Positions 1 to 10,312 of a DNA stretch of 64,000 bases are shown in pieces. Below the pieces are notes generated by a model. That model was not told where the DNA came from and made no database searches. It saw nothing but the letters and a program-made list of their open reading frames with translations. Location of the stretch: assembly GCA_028692275.1 (NCBI GenBank), contig JAQUXR010000006.1:44830-108829 (forward strand), given 5' to 3'. The stretch's first letter is position 1; every line of letters begins with the position of its first letter. Position numbers and translations under genes: made by a program. The stretch comes from Frisingicoccus sp009929615. GTDB lineage: Bacteria > Bacillota > Clostridia > Lachnospirales > Lachnospiraceae.

Positions 1-237
1 CTGATTCGTGATTTGATAGAATTGCATCGAGAATATATTAAGAATACAGATGGGCTGGAAATCTGGATCGACCGGGCAGAAGAAAAGGTCTACATGGATT
101 TAGCCGCCGCAAAAGAAGTTTTGAAATTTTATTTTCATAAAAAGAATGAGCAGAAATTTAAAGAAGTTATACAGAAAATTAAAAAATCCCCCCTTCTGTT
201 GGATGGAGAAATACTGGAGTGGATACGATTTTATTAG
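1..237 (+). CDS. C-terminal end of an unknown protein (5' truncated by window)
   Basis: The frame is open from base 1, so the gene starts before the window and only its last 78 residues are visible. They are highly charged, rich in Lys and Glu, and predict as helices with no membrane segment. A TTG at position 13 is not preceded by a ribosome site, so I treat the gene as running in from upstream. It ends 21 bases before the next gene and probably shares its exopolysaccharide operon. In known Pel clusters the upstream genes include PelD and PelE, but I see no motif here that would assign it to either. Function unknown. Confidence 0.5.
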   Translation: MIRDLIELHREYIKNTDGLEIWIDRAEEKVYMDLAAAKEVLKFYFHKKNEQKFKEVIQKIKKSPLLLDGEILEWIRFY

Positions 238-258
238 AATGACAAGGTGGTAGCTGTG

Positions 259-2466
259 ATGATTATGGAAAACATATGGACAATTTGCATGAGTATGCTG
301 GAATATTGTCTTTTGACGATGCTGCTTCCGTCTATCTGCCTTAGTACTTATGTGAAAGAGAAGAATTTAACTTTTCGATTTTTCTTTTATCAATGTACTT
401 CAAATTTATATATCAGTTTTAGTATTTTGCTTTTGGGTTTTTTACATTTTGTGAATTTTCCTTCAATGCTGATTCTGTTGGTAATCCTGCCCCTTGCATT
501 AACCGGATGGCGGGAAAGGGCACACATTCAAAAAGTCAGAAAAAAAGTTGTGCGGGTTTCAAAAGAACTGGTATTAGGAATTTACGGCGTAAAAGTGTTC
601 TTACGGAATATAATCGTCATATTGAAAAAAGCATTACTGAAAAAGAAGGAACAGATAAAAGGCCATGGTGTTGAAATTGTTCTGGTCACTTTAGTAATGC
701 TGTGGGTTGTTTGGTTTTATGGATGGTACAAATTACATAATGTAGGATATGGTCATACAGATGAAGAAACACATTTGTATTGGATTGGTGCACTTCTTAA
801 TGGTAATCTGTTTCCGGCAGGAATGTACCCTCATGGTGTCCATACATTGTGTGCAGTTCTGGGGACACTTTTTCCATTGAATATTACAAGAGTATATTTA
901 AATTTTTCTGTACTTTCTACAACTCTTATTTTTATATCTGCGTATCTGTTGTTTCGAAAATGTTTTTCAAATCGTTATGTTGGGTTTGCAGGATGGAGCA
1001 TTTTTGTTTTTTCAGGTATTTTCAGTGCAACGACATATTTTCGCTTTCAATTTGCGTTCCCGATGGAATTTGGTCTGGTTGCTGCTTTTGGAATGATATA
1101 CACAATGTTGGCATATCTAAAAACAAAAGATAAGAAAGATATCATCCTGTTTGCAGGGTGTATTTCATGGACATTGATGGCCCATTTTTATGTGACAATA
1201 TTATGTCTGGTTGTATGCCTGTGCTTTGGTATTATATTTATAATTCCTATTTGCAGGAAAAAGCTTTTGCTGCGATATATCGCAGGCGGTCTGGCGGGGG
1301 TTTTGCTTGCATGTATTCCCTATATATGGGGTTTTTTAACCGGTTATGAATTTGAACGTTCGATTGCATGGGCATTTGGTGTCGTACAGACAACGGCGGC
1401 ATCGGAGCAAGATGAGGCAGAAGAAACGCTATCTGAAGAACGGGAGCAGACAAGTATTTCGACAACTGTAAAGAATATTTTCCGGGATGAGGCACAGTAT
1501 CTGAGCATGAATTATGTTACACGCAGGAGGATAGCAAGAGGACTCATGTTCATGGATGTATTGTTGGCTGTTTATGCAGTGGCGGGAATTTGTTTTTCAA
1601 AAAAGAAAACCCGATACATGGGCTATCTGTTCTGGGCTATGCTGTGGGAAGTGTCAGCGATCCTTGCATGTACTTATTATCTGAATCTGCCGACGATTAT
1701 TGAAGTTAAGCGTATGGCAACTTTCTTATCTTTCCTTACGATTCCACTTTTTTGTCTGCCGTTCGAAGCCGCATTTCAATCGCTTCGAATATGCAAGGTA
1801 AAGGAACAATATCTGGAACCCGTTTTTGCAGCAGCAGCAACGATAGGTCTCTGTGGATTTTTCACTGTTGGCGAGATAAAGCAGGAACGGTATTACAGTA
1901 TTACAATTGCTGAAGGGGATATGAGAACGGCCTTGGATTTGTGTGAGAATTATAAGGATAATACGTGGACGATTATCTCGCCGACAAATGATTTGTCGGT
2001 TGTACGATATGATGGCTTCCATCATGAAATTGTGGACTTAATTAAAGACCTTGATGGAGGCGAAGATCACATCTACATACCAACACCGGAAATTTATGTT
2101 GTGACAGAAGAAAAACCAATTTCCTTTGCCAACGACAGGCGGGAAATAGACCGGAGTGATGTGACAGCAACGCAAAATGTTAAAACCATAAGTGGCCAGG
2201 CCGCATTGAGAGATGTGGATTGGACGAACCAGGAAGATGGACTTCATGGTGCAGACGCGCCGTACTATTTTCAGCGCGAGGTCGTTATGTCAAAGCTTTA
2301 CTATTGGATAAAGGCTATTCAGCAGATTTATCCAAAACATGTCGCTATATTTTATGAAGATGAACAGGTAACAGTATATAAGATTACACAGGACCCGTAT
2401 TTTACATTAAATTTATCTGTGGATTACAAAACTTTGGCGGAGAAAGATGCAGAGGTAGGAAAATGA
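259..2466 (+). CDS. Polytopic membrane protein, GT-C-like glycosyltransferase candidate
   Basis: About 735 residues with roughly a dozen hydrophobic segments in the first two thirds and a soluble tail of about 200 residues. Residues 165-170 read GHTDEE, an acidic pair in the first large outside loop after a membrane segment, as in GT-C glycosyltransferases that use polyprenyl-phosphate sugars. That fits the next gene, a DPM1-like enzyme of the type that makes such donors. I chose ATG 259 because AAGGTGG at 244-250 lies 8 bases upstream; GTG 247 has no such site. The stop overlaps the next start (ATGA). The fold is inferred from topology and one motif, and it could instead be a PelE-like or other exopolysaccharide membrane protein. 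Confidence 0.55.
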   Translation: MIMENIWTICMSMLEYCLLTMLLPSICLSTYVKEKNLTFRFFFYQCTSNLYISFSILLLGFLHFVNFPSMLILLVILPLALTGWRERAHIQKVRKKVVRVSKELVLGIYGVKVFLRNIIVILKKALLKKKEQIKGHGVEIVLVTLVMLWVVWFYGWYKLHNVGYGHTDEETHLYWIGALLNGNLFPAGMYPHGVHTLCAVLGTLFPLNITRVYLNFSVLSTTLIFISAYLLFRKCFSNRYVGFAGWSIFVFSGIFSATTYFRFQFAFPMEFGLVAAFGMIYTMLAYLKTKDKKDIILFAGCISWTLMAHFYVTILCLVVCLCFGIIFIIPICRKKLLLRYIAGGLAGVLLACIPYIWGFLTGYEFERSIAWAFGVVQTTAASEQDEAEETLSEEREQTSISTTVKNIFRDEAQYLSMNYVTRRRIARGLMFMDVLLAVYAVAGICFSKKKTRYMGYLFWAMLWEVSAILACTYYLNLPTIIEVKRMATFLSFLTIPLFCLPFEAAFQSLRICKVKEQYLEPVFAAAATIGLCGFFTVGEIKQERYYSITIAEGDMRTALDLCENYKDNTWTIISPTNDLSVVRYDGFHHEIVDLIKDLDGGEDHIYIPTPEIYVVTEEKPISFANDRREIDRSDVTATQNVKTISGQAALRDVDWTNQEDGLHGADAPYYFQREVVMSKLYYWIKAIQQIYPKHVAIFYEDEQVTVYKITQDPYFTLNLSVDYKTLAEKDAEVGK

Positions 2467-3206
2467 AAAAGATATTAATGATAATACCGGCTTATAATGA
2501 AGAAGAAAATATTGGAGAACTGCTAGATGGAATCAGAGAGACGGATTTGGAAGAGATAATGGATGTTCTGATTATTGATGACAGTTCTGCTGACAGTACT
2601 TCAGAAATTGTAAAGGCAAAGGGCTTTAACGTCATCCGCCAGATTTTCAATATGGGATATGGGGCGGCATTGCAAACCGCCTATAAATATGCAACAGACA
2701 AAGGTTATGATTATCTTTTACAGATGGATGCAGACGGTCAGCATGATTTATGCAATATCAATGTTATTTGTGAAAAACTCGGGTGTTTTTCAGAGAACAG
2801 GGAAGATATGCCGGACATAGTGATTGGTTCCAGATTTTTGGATGGAAGCCAGTCTTTTGCAATTTCAAAATTAAAGGAGAACACCATCAAATTTTTCCGG
2901 TGTATTATCAGAAAGGTGACAGGTGCTAATCTTACGGACCCAACCAGTGGGCTTCAAGGGCTGAATAGAAAAGCGTTTTCCTACTATGCAGTTTATAATA
3001 ACTTTGATTTGAAATATCCGGATTTGAATATGATTATTCAGATGCTATTGTTGAATTTTAAAATTGAAGAGATTCCTGCGATTATGCACGAGCGTACGGC
3101 GGGAGTGTCTATGCATACCGGGCTGTTAAAGGTCGGGAAATATATGATATTGATGTTGCTTAGTACATGGAATGCGTATAGCAGAAACAAGGCAGGGAAT
3201 AAATAA
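2463..3206 (+). CDS. Family 2 glycosyltransferase, polyprenyl-phosphate sugar synthase (DPM1-like)
   Basis: 247 residues. The N terminus has the GT2 signature IPAYNEEENI (residues about 8-17), then an IIDDSSADST nucleotide-sugar loop near residue 38 and QMDADGQH (DxD metal site) near residue 88. No long membrane segment is seen, as in the soluble DPM1-like branch, which moves a sugar from a nucleotide donor to polyprenyl phosphate at the inner face of the membrane. It starts in the ATGA overlap with the upstream GT-C candidate and its own stop TAA shares one base with the next ATG, so the three genes are translationally coupled. Sugar identity cannot be told from sequence. Confidence 0.85.
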   Translation: MKKILMIIPAYNEEENIGELLDGIRETDLEEIMDVLIIDDSSADSTSEIVKAKGFNVIRQIFNMGYGAALQTAYKYATDKGYDYLLQMDADGQHDLCNINVICEKLGCFSENREDMPDIVIGSRFLDGSQSFAISKLKENTIKFFRCIIRKVTGANLTDPTSGLQGLNRKAFSYYAVYNNFDLKYPDLNMIIQMLLLNFKIEEIPAIMHERTAGVSMHTGLLKVGKYMILMLLSTWNAYSRNKAGNK

Positions 3207-4843
3207 TGAAAATACCCTCAAAGTGGAAATTTTCTAAAAAGAACCAATTAAAAAAGAATATCTTTGCGCATATTGTCATAATGTTATTCTGTCTCTTGGC
3301 AGTTTTTATGGTTTTGAGCAATCTGGGAAATATCTGGAAAAATATTCGTGAAAGACAACGAGATGAGGAAATGATTCAGAACCACCAGGCTATTGTCGAT
3401 GCAAAGGCAAAGTTTCGCGAGACAGCAGAGGCTGGGGGGAAGATTGGAATTTGGGGAAGTGAGGCAACAGGTTATCCGGTTGTTACCATGCAGCTTACAA
3501 GCATGAAAGAAACATTTTGGCAGACAGAAGACCTGTCAGCATGCGACGATGCGGAAATTCTTTTTATTTGTAAAAACAGCTATACGGATGAGGAACTTGA
3601 AGTGCTGACAAAGTATAGTGAAGCTGGGATGACACTATTTTTTACGAGAATCCCTTCGCAGAAGGAACTGGCAAATTCACGATTAAAAGAACTTTTGGGG
3701 ATTTCAGCACATATCGGGAGAACAAAAAAACTGGGGATCCGATTTACAGAAGATATGATGTTTGGTACAATTCTGGAAAATGAACAAATATTTTATATGG
3801 ATTCTATTTCCTTAAAGCAGCAGACAGAGGTGTATGCTGCAGCATTGGAAGACGAAGATGTAAAGGATGAAGAATTGACACCGATGTTTTGGCGGTATCA
3901 GAAAGATGGAAGCTATGCCAGTGTATATGTTGCAGCCGAAAAATTGATGGAAGAAAGCAGCGGGTATGCACTTGTTTCTTTCCTGTTTACAGATTTGAAT
4001 ACAGTGTATATGTATCCTGTGGTAAATGCCTATTGCTTTATTGTGTCTGGAATGCCGTACATAGAAGCTTATGATTCGGACTATTTAAAAGAGCAGTATG
4101 AGCGTGGAAGCATGGGGGTGCAGAATGATATCTTTTTTCCGGAGATAAGAAGGTGTGAAGAACGCTACGGTGTAAGGACAACCTGGTACGGAGAAGACAA
4201 AGATATTCTTTCTGAAAGCAAGGATGCAATGCTGCTATATTATTTGAATGAGATTGAAGAACAGAGAGGCGAACTTGGAAGCATTAAAGCACCTTCAATG
4301 GACCAAAGCGTTGATTCTCCTTTTGATAATAAGTTGAGCGAATGGTCTTCAAGTTATATGTGGTTTGATGCTGACTCAAAAAAGGTGATAATTCCATACC
4401 ATTCTTTGCAAAATGAAACTTATGAAAATGCAGTGTTTTATGATTATGGAATGGGTAAAGGACTGGGATTTTGTTCCGTATATATTGATGTGGAAGCTTT
4501 TTTGGAGGAGAAGAACAGCGAAGACCAGGATGAATGGATTGATTTTTGCCGGACCATGGAAACTGTGATTGGAATTGAAACCAAGGACTTATCATGGCTG
4601 GAGCGGATGACGGTTGGTGAGGCAATTTATAGAATTCAGTCATTTTATATGATAGAGCCGGATATTGTATATTCGGATTCACAGATTGACGTGAACATCA
4701 AGAATTTTACAGATAAGGCATTTTTCTATTTGTCGATGCCTGAAGGAAATGTTATTAAAGCAGAAAATGCCCTTGTCACACAGATTGATGATGGATTTTA
4801 TCTGGTGGAAGCTAGAAAAGAACATATTGTGCTGACATATTAG
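3206..4843 (+). CDS. Membrane-anchored extracytoplasmic protein of the Pel-like locus (DUF2194-like, tentative)
   Basis: 545 residues. A basic N terminus is followed by one membrane anchor (about residues 22-45) and a large outside domain. Residues about 80-150 look like a Rossmann or glutamine-amidotransferase-like fold: a KIGIWGSEATGYP strand-loop, then two acidic, hydrophobic strands ending in MTLFFTRIP. The position directly before PelF and the single-anchor layout recall the DUF2194 protein of Gram-positive Pel clusters, where PelA-type deacetylase/hydrolase domains occur. I do not see deacetylase His or Asp motifs I could name, so the family is a suggestion. It starts at ATG 3206, overlapping the previous stop by one base. 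Confidence 0.5.
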   Translation: MKIPSKWKFSKKNQLKKNIFAHIVIMLFCLLAVFMVLSNLGNIWKNIRERQRDEEMIQNHQAIVDAKAKFRETAEAGGKIGIWGSEATGYPVVTMQLTSMKETFWQTEDLSACDDAEILFICKNSYTDEELEVLTKYSEAGMTLFFTRIPSQKELANSRLKELLGISAHIGRTKKLGIRFTEDMMFGTILENEQIFYMDSISLKQQTEVYAAALEDEDVKDEELTPMFWRYQKDGSYASVYVAAEKLMEESSGYALVSFLFTDLNTVYMYPVVNAYCFIVSGMPYIEAYDSDYLKEQYERGSMGVQNDIFFPEIRRCEERYGVRTTWYGEDKDILSESKDAMLLYYLNEIEEQRGELGSIKAPSMDQSVDSPFDNKLSEWSSSYMWFDADSKKVIIPYHSLQNETYENAVFYDYGMGKGLGFCSVYIDVEAFLEEKNSEDQDEWIDFCRTMETVIGIETKDLSWLERMTVGEAIYRIQSFYMIEPDIVYSDSQIDVNIKNFTDKAFFYLSMPEGNVIKAENALVTQIDDGFYLVEARKEHIVLTY

Positions 4844-4870
4844 AAGCCATAGGAAAGGAAAGGTTCTCAA

Positions 4871-6304
4871 ATGAAAGTTTGTTTAATTGTAGAAGGAGCA
4901 TATCCTTATGTGACCGGAGGTGTGTCAAGCTGGATACAGGGGCTTATAAAGAACATGCCGGATGTTGAGTTTGTCGTACAGTCAATTGCTGCGAGTCCTG
5001 ATGCAAATCAGAAATTTCAATATCAGATTCCTTCGAATGTCAGCGAGATTCAGGAAGTCTATCTTTTGGATGATGATTATGTCGATGGAAAGACGCAAAA
5101 ACGAATTACGCTTACTTCGGAAGAATTTGAAGCTTTTCAAAATCTGATGTTTGAGAACAACCCTAACTGGGATGTTATTATCCGGTTTTTTGCGGAAAAA
5201 GAAGTGTCCCTAAATGCTTTGCTTTCCGGACAGGACTTTTTTAAGATGTCTTTGGATTATTACAATGCACATTTTCAACGTGTTGTATTCTCGGATTTTC
5301 TCTGGACAATGCGTTCTCTATACTTGCCCTTATTTACTATTCTGAAATCGAGGACAGAAGAGGCGGATTTATATCATTCTGTGTCAAGTGGCTATGCTGG
5401 TATTTGGGGGAGTATGCAAAAGAGTTTGTATAAGAAACCGTTTTTGATGACAGAGCATGGGTTATATACCAGAGAGCGAGAAGAAGAAATTATCAAAGCT
5501 AACTGGGTAAGCGGAATCTACAAGGATATTTGGATTGATCAGTTTAAAAAAATTGGTGAGTGCTGTTATCAATATGCCGATCGGGTCATCTCTCTTTTCG
5601 AGAATGCCCGGAGGTTTCAAATTGAATTAGGCTGTAAAAAAGAAAAGACCCTTGTTATTCCAAACGGCGTCAATTATCATAGATTTGAAAACTTACCACA
5701 AAAAGATGCGAGTGACCCCTATATAAATATCGGTGCGGTTCTTCGTGTGACACCTATTAAGGATGTTAAGACGATGATTAGTGCCTTTGCATTGGCTAAA
5801 AATCATAATTCGAGATTAAAACTCTGGATTATGGGTGGTATGGAGGAAGCAGAAGAGTATGCTAACGAGTGTCAGGCCATGGTACAGGATATGGGCATAA
5901 AAGATTTAGTCTTTACTGGAACTATTGACGTTAAAGAGTATATAGGAAAGATGGACTTCATGATATTGACAAGTATCAGTGAAGGACAGCCACTTTCTAT
6001 TCTGGAGGGTTTCGCTGCCGGGAAACCTTATATTGCAACGAACGTTGGGAACTGTAAAGGTCTCATCGAGGGTGAAAAGGATAATTATGGTCAGGCCGGG
6101 TATATTGTACCTGTTATGGGTGTATCAGAGATTGCACGGGCAATCTTAAGATTGGCAGAGCAGACGGAAGAACGGCAGAAGATGGGACAGGCTGGGTACC
6201 GAAGAGTCATAGAACATTATAATGAGTCTGAAGTTTTTGAAGAATATCTGAGTCTTTATAAAGCAATGGTATCAGGGAAGGAGGCACACATATGGCAGGC
6301 ATAG
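4871..6304 (+). CDS. pelF: PelF, family 4 glycosyltransferase of Pel-type polysaccharide synthesis
   Basis: 477 residues. The N terminus has EGAYPYVTGGVSSW (about residues 8-21), characteristic of the PelF branch of GT4. The C-terminal domain carries the retaining GT4 EX7E motif at E371 and E379 (SEGQPLSILEG), and NGV near residue 265 opens the C-terminal Rossmann domain. In Pseudomonas and Bacillus cereus PelF is the cytosolic UDP-sugar glycosyltransferase that polymerises Pel (GalNAc/GlcNAc-rich) and works with the membrane protein PelG, encoded next here. The end overlaps the first 13 bases of pelG. No PelD-type c-di-GMP receptor is in the window, though one may lie upstream. Identification is firm; the polymer composition in this organism is unknown. 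Confidence 0.9.
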   Translation: MKVCLIVEGAYPYVTGGVSSWIQGLIKNMPDVEFVVQSIAASPDANQKFQYQIPSNVSEIQEVYLLDDDYVDGKTQKRITLTSEEFEAFQNLMFENNPNWDVIIRFFAEKEVSLNALLSGQDFFKMSLDYYNAHFQRVVFSDFLWTMRSLYLPLFTILKSRTEEADLYHSVSSGYAGIWGSMQKSLYKKPFLMTEHGLYTREREEEIIKANWVSGIYKDIWIDQFKKIGECCYQYADRVISLFENARRFQIELGCKKEKTLVIPNGVNYHRFENLPQKDASDPYINIGAVLRVTPIKDVKTMISAFALAKNHNSRLKLWIMGGMEEAEEYANECQAMVQDMGIKDLVFTGTIDVKEYIGKMDFMILTSISEGQPLSILEGFAAGKPYIATNVGNCKGLIEGEKDNYGQAGYIVPVMGVSEIARAILRLAEQTEERQKMGQAGYRRVIEHYNESEVFEEYLSLYKAMVSGKEAHIWQA

Positions 6305-7748
6305 GATTTGAGTTGAAAAAATATACAGAAAAGAAAGTATTTCCAGAGGTGTACTTGGTGCAATGTATAGTTCAATTGTTACAATTGGACCTATGATTCT
6401 TGTGATTGCATCCATCCTGCTGCTTTATTTTTTTCTCGGTATGACGAAGGTGCCTTATGCGGACAGAGAATTACTCTCTTCTACAATATTATATACTTTT
6501 ATTTTTTCTGTAATTCTGACATCGCCTTTTAATGTTGTATTTTCAAGATATCTGGCGGATAAGTTTTATCAGGAAGAATATTCGAATATTCTTTCATCTT
6601 ATTATACGGGGAATACCATATGCTGTCTGATTGCAACGGCGGTATTTATTCCGTTTGCATGGAGCCTCAGGGTCCGAGGCGGTATAGATATTCCTTTTAT
6701 TGCAGCCGCTTATGTACAATGGATTTCTCTTGTTATTTTGTTTTTTGCAATTACATATCTACATGCGACAAAGGATTATAAGATTGTTGCACTTTTTTTC
6801 ATGATAGGAATGGCAATTAGTTTTGGTGGGGCATTTTTTTGTTTTACAGTGGGACAGATTGACGCGGTTCATTCCATTATATATGGTCTGGCGGTTGGTT
6901 TTTTTGTGATAGCTACCTTAGATTTTTCGTATATCAAACGATATTTTCGGACGCCATCCAGGAACTATGGAGAATGTTTGGAGTATCTGTGGTCCTTTAA
7001 ACGGTTATTAGGAGCAAATTTATTTTATATTGGCGGTTTATATGTACATAATTTTGTCATGTGGACGAAACCGGGAAGATTGTTTGTAGCATCGACTTTC
7101 TACAGTCATCAGGCCTACGATATGGCGGCCTGCCTTGCCATGTTTACCAATATTTTCGTTATGGTATCCTTTCTGGTTGTTGTGGAAACACGCTTCCATA
7201 CAACATATAAAGAGTACATGGAAGGCGTTATTGGCGGCACCTATAAAATGATTATAAAGGCCCGAAAGAAGTTGTTTCGGACGCTTTCACAACAGATTAT
7301 TCAGGTATTTGGAACACAGCTTGCCATTACCTCTGTTATTTTTTTCTTTTTGACATTATTTGGCAGGAGAATAGGTTTTGACAGTGTAACAATGACTATA
7401 TATCCGGTATTGACAGTGGCTTTTCTTGGTATCTTTATGATGTATGGTAATATTATTTACCTGTACTATTTTGCGGATATGACAGGGGCTTTTTTGACCG
7501 GAGCACTCTTTTTTGTCGTGACTCTGGTGAGCAGTTGCTTTACAAGTCAGCTTGCGGTTCCGTTTTGGGGGCTGGGGTTATTCCTTGGGATGCTGGCCGG
7601 ATGGACTTGTAGTTTCTTTAGAATTCGATGGATTGAGCGGCATATCGATACATTTATTTTCTGTGATTATAAAGTTGTCGATACAATGAAGTCTTCGAAC
7701 AAAGGCAAAGTAATATATCGAAAGAAGGCAGACAATGCAGCAAGATAA
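6292..7748 (+). CDS. pelG: PelG-like exopolysaccharide membrane transporter, apparent N-terminal frameshift
   Basis: Multi-spanning MATE/MOP-like membrane protein of about 485 residues that partners PelF. The natural start is ATG 6292, with AAGGAGG just upstream, and its first residues MAGIGFELKK are the PelG signature. That frame stops at 6394-6396. The rest of PelG runs in another frame, continuing SISRGVLG before ATG 6363 and on to 7748. Adding one A in the A-rich run 6329-6336 would join the two into a smooth PelG N terminus; the second frame is open only from 6312. Internal initiation at 6363 would lose the first membrane region. The cause may be a real mutation, a slippage site or a base-calling error. 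Confidence 0.8.
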
Positions 7749-9246
7749 AGAGAAACGACTCTTACAATGGAATATCATGGTTAGTATGATCAGCCAGGTA
7801 TTATCGCTGATTATTAATCTCATATCCAAGCGGGTTATTTGTCTGTACCTGGGCGTTGAGTACTTGGGTTTACAGAGTTTATATGGTAACTTCTGTGATG
7901 TCCTTTCTTTTGCTTATTTTGGAGCGGGTACAGCAATGCTGTTTAGTTTTTACGGACCGCTGGCAAGAGGAGAAAAAGACCGGTTAGCGGCTATTTACAG
8001 ACATTATGACCGTATATATAAACGCATGACATGGATTGTTTTTGGGGTTGGAATTATTACAACAGTAGTTGCAGTATTTTCCGTAAATGCCAGCATCAGT
8101 GATGTGGAAGTCATTATTACATTCTTGACTTTTATGATGTCAGTTGTTATTTATAATCGGCATATGGTAAGAAATTATTTTATTCAGGCAGATCAGAGAC
8201 GATATTTTGTGACAACGGTGACCGGAGGGGTTGATCTATCTGCTCTGTTTATAGAAATCTTTATTCTCAAGACCTTTAAGAGTTATGAAGCTTTTGTTAT
8301 AGTAATACTGCTTAAAAATATGCTGATTAATTATATTTTTAAGTGTTATTTAAAGACTCATTACGGATATCTTTTTGAAGAAAAATCTATTCTTGAAGAA
8401 AAAGAGGCTGATGCCATTAAATCAAATGTATCGGATATGGTTGTGTACAGATTTGGTAAAGTGTTGATTAGTAATACGGACAGTATATTTATTTCAAGGT
8501 TTATTAATACTGCAATGGTTGGTATTTATTCCAATTACCAGTTTATTATTGCCGGAGTGACAAGCCTGATTGGCGCATTTTATGAAGCAATTACAGCAAG
8601 AGTGGGGCAAATGCTTTCAATCAGGGATAAAAAAAGCCAGTATACAAGTTTCCGATTCCATTCGGTTTTGAATGCATGGATGACAGGGGCAACCATTATT
8701 TGCTTCTATTATTTAGTACAGGATTTTATAAGAATCTGGATGGGCTCTGTTGAATTATTTTCGCGGGGAACTATTCTGATTCTTATTGTCAATTACTATA
8801 TTGAGATATGCCGTTCTGCTACGAAGATGTATAGAGAAAGTGCAGGGCTGTTTAATAATATCAAGAGGATGGTCATTATAAAAGGAGTTGCCAATATTAT
8901 TCTATCCTTTTTCATGGGATTAAGATGGGGACTGAATGGTATTTTGATTGCAACAACAATAGCCTCGGCGGGGACATTATTTTGGTATGAACCGCTGATT
9001 GTATACCGGTATTTTAAAAAGAGTTTTGTAAATGAGTTCTTTTACCAGCTCATAACCCTTGTTCAGATGGCTGTAGCCTTTTACATAACGGGGCAGGTTG
9101 TTGGGAGTATTTCCGGGCAGGGAATTCCGGGATTTCTGTTGAAGGCCGTGGTATGTGGATTTGTATCAAATCTTTGTTATGGTGGATTTTTCCTGATATT
9201 TCAGATAGCCAGAAGAAAAGGAGAAGAGAATGGCAGTACAGATTAG
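7735..9246 (+). CDS. Wzx-like oligosaccharide flippase / polysaccharide biosynthesis membrane protein
   Basis: 503 residues with about 12-14 membrane segments and the layout of the MOP superfamily (Wzx/RfbX branch). The N terminus (QWNIMVSMISQVLSLIINL) is a first membrane helix, followed by YLGVEYLGLQSLYGN, typical of flippases for lipid-linked repeat units in Firmicute capsule clusters. It starts at ATG 7735, overlapping the end of pelG by 14 bases. Pel itself is a synthase-dependent polymer and needs no Wzx, so this gene suggests that a second, lipid-linked glycan or a decoration is assembled in the same locus. Substrate unknown. Confidence 0.8.
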   Translation: MQQDKEKRLLQWNIMVSMISQVLSLIINLISKRVICLYLGVEYLGLQSLYGNFCDVLSFAYFGAGTAMLFSFYGPLARGEKDRLAAIYRHYDRIYKRMTWIVFGVGIITTVVAVFSVNASISDVEVIITFLTFMMSVVIYNRHMVRNYFIQADQRRYFVTTVTGGVDLSALFIEIFILKTFKSYEAFVIVILLKNMLINYIFKCYLKTHYGYLFEEKSILEEKEADAIKSNVSDMVVYRFGKVLISNTDSIFISRFINTAMVGIYSNYQFIIAGVTSLIGAFYEAITARVGQMLSIRDKKSQYTSFRFHSVLNAWMTGATIICFYYLVQDFIRIWMGSVELFSRGTILILIVNYYIEICRSATKMYRESAGLFNNIKRMVIIKGVANIILSFFMGLRWGLNGILIATTIASAGTLFWYEPLIVYRYFKKSFVNEFFYQLITLVQMAVAFYITGQVVGSISGQGIPGFLLKAVVCGFVSNLCYGGFFLIFQIARRKGEENGSTD

Positions 9247-10285
9247 TTTCATTATTCCCGTATATAACGGGGCACGGGATATTGGACCCTGCATTCGGGC
9301 CATACAGAAATGGGATGGAAAAGAGGCCATTGAGATTATTGTTGTGGATGACGGGTCTACAGATGACACAGGAAAGGTATGTGACAAGGCAGCAGAATAT
9401 GACAGCCGTATTCACGTGGTTCATATTGAAAACAGTGGCCAGGGCATTGCCAGAAACCAGGGGATTGCAAAGGCTTCCGGCAAATATTTGTATTTCGTGG
9501 ATGCAGATGACAGGGTTTGTATAAAAGCAATTTATAAAATGTGGCAGAAAGCGGAATTGCTTCACACTGAAGTTATTATGGGAGGCTACTACAGAGTCTG
9601 CGAGGGAAAAAAAGAGCGGATTCATCCGCCGGAAGAAGGATTTGTGAAACGCGGTGGGAAACTGTACCATGCTTTGAAACAGGAAAGTATGTTTGGCTAT
9701 GTGTGGAATAAGCTGTATTTAAAGAATTTTCTTCAGAAACATAATCTGTGGCTGGATGATATCCGAAAAATAAACATGGAAGATTACCTCTTTAACATTA
9801 AGGTATGGAGCAAAAATCCGGTGTTTTATTGTGTGGATTATCCCGTATATACCTATATAGCAGACCAGGTATCAACAACAAGACGTGCGGATTCACAGAT
9901 TCATAAAAAAAGCGTGGCCATGCTTCGGATACTCATATCTTATCTGGAGGAACATAAGGATTTAGATACAAATATGGATATGGTTGTTCCACTGATTATG
10001 CGTTCTTTTTGTTGGTCGATGATTAAAAATGTTCCTTACGAAGGATTGTCTTTTGACAATCTGACAAAACGGGCAAATACTTTTATGGACTCAAAGGAGA
10101 TTCAAAGGGTACTGAAAAAGAAAAGGATATACACGCATATTCAATCGCTGCCATCAAAATTACAGTGTATTTTCTATTCCCTGTGCCTCTTTGCTATTAA
10201 ACATAAAATGGTGGGATGTGTCAGTATGGGATTTTACATCTTTTATCCGATTATGAAACGATATGCAGCTTCTGTTTTGAAATAA
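9230..10285 (+). CDS. Family 2 glycosyltransferase
   Basis: 351 residues, GT2 (GT-A fold). ISFIIPVYNGARDIG at the N terminus, VVDDGSTDDTG near residue 38, and FVDADDR near residue 88 (DxD metal site) are all present. There is no membrane segment apart from a mildly hydrophobic C terminus. It probably adds one sugar of the repeat unit at the cytosolic face of the membrane. AAAAGGAGAAGAG precedes ATG 9230, which overlaps the flippase gene by 17 bases. The next gene is a second GT2 of the same subtype. Confidence 0.88.
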   Translation: MAVQISFIIPVYNGARDIGPCIRAIQKWDGKEAIEIIVVDDGSTDDTGKVCDKAAEYDSRIHVVHIENSGQGIARNQGIAKASGKYLYFVDADDRVCIKAIYKMWQKAELLHTEVIMGGYYRVCEGKKERIHPPEEGFVKRGGKLYHALKQESMFGYVWNKLYLKNFLQKHNLWLDDIRKINMEDYLFNIKVWSKNPVFYCVDYPVYTYIADQVSTTRRADSQIHKKSVAMLRILISYLEEHKDLDTNMDMVVPLIMRSFCWSMIKNVPYEGLSFDNLTKRANTFMDSKEIQRVLKKKRIYTHIQSLPSKLQCIFYSLCLFAIKHKMVGCVSMGFYIFYPIMKRYAASVLK

Positions 10286-10312
10286 AAAGCAGGCATTTGG
10301 GAGGTGAGAGAG

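Noticed and set aside
6312..6340. Programmed -1 ribosomal frameshift in pelG
   Set aside because: No full X-XXY-YYZ heptamer with a downstream structure is visible in the right frame; the A-runs allow slippage but do not prove it. Kept only as an option.
9050..9670. Long antisense frames (for example 9050-9670, 11712-12290, 33136-33648 opposite)
   Set aside because: They lie entirely over well-identified genes, have no ribosome sites and their residues look like frame shadows.
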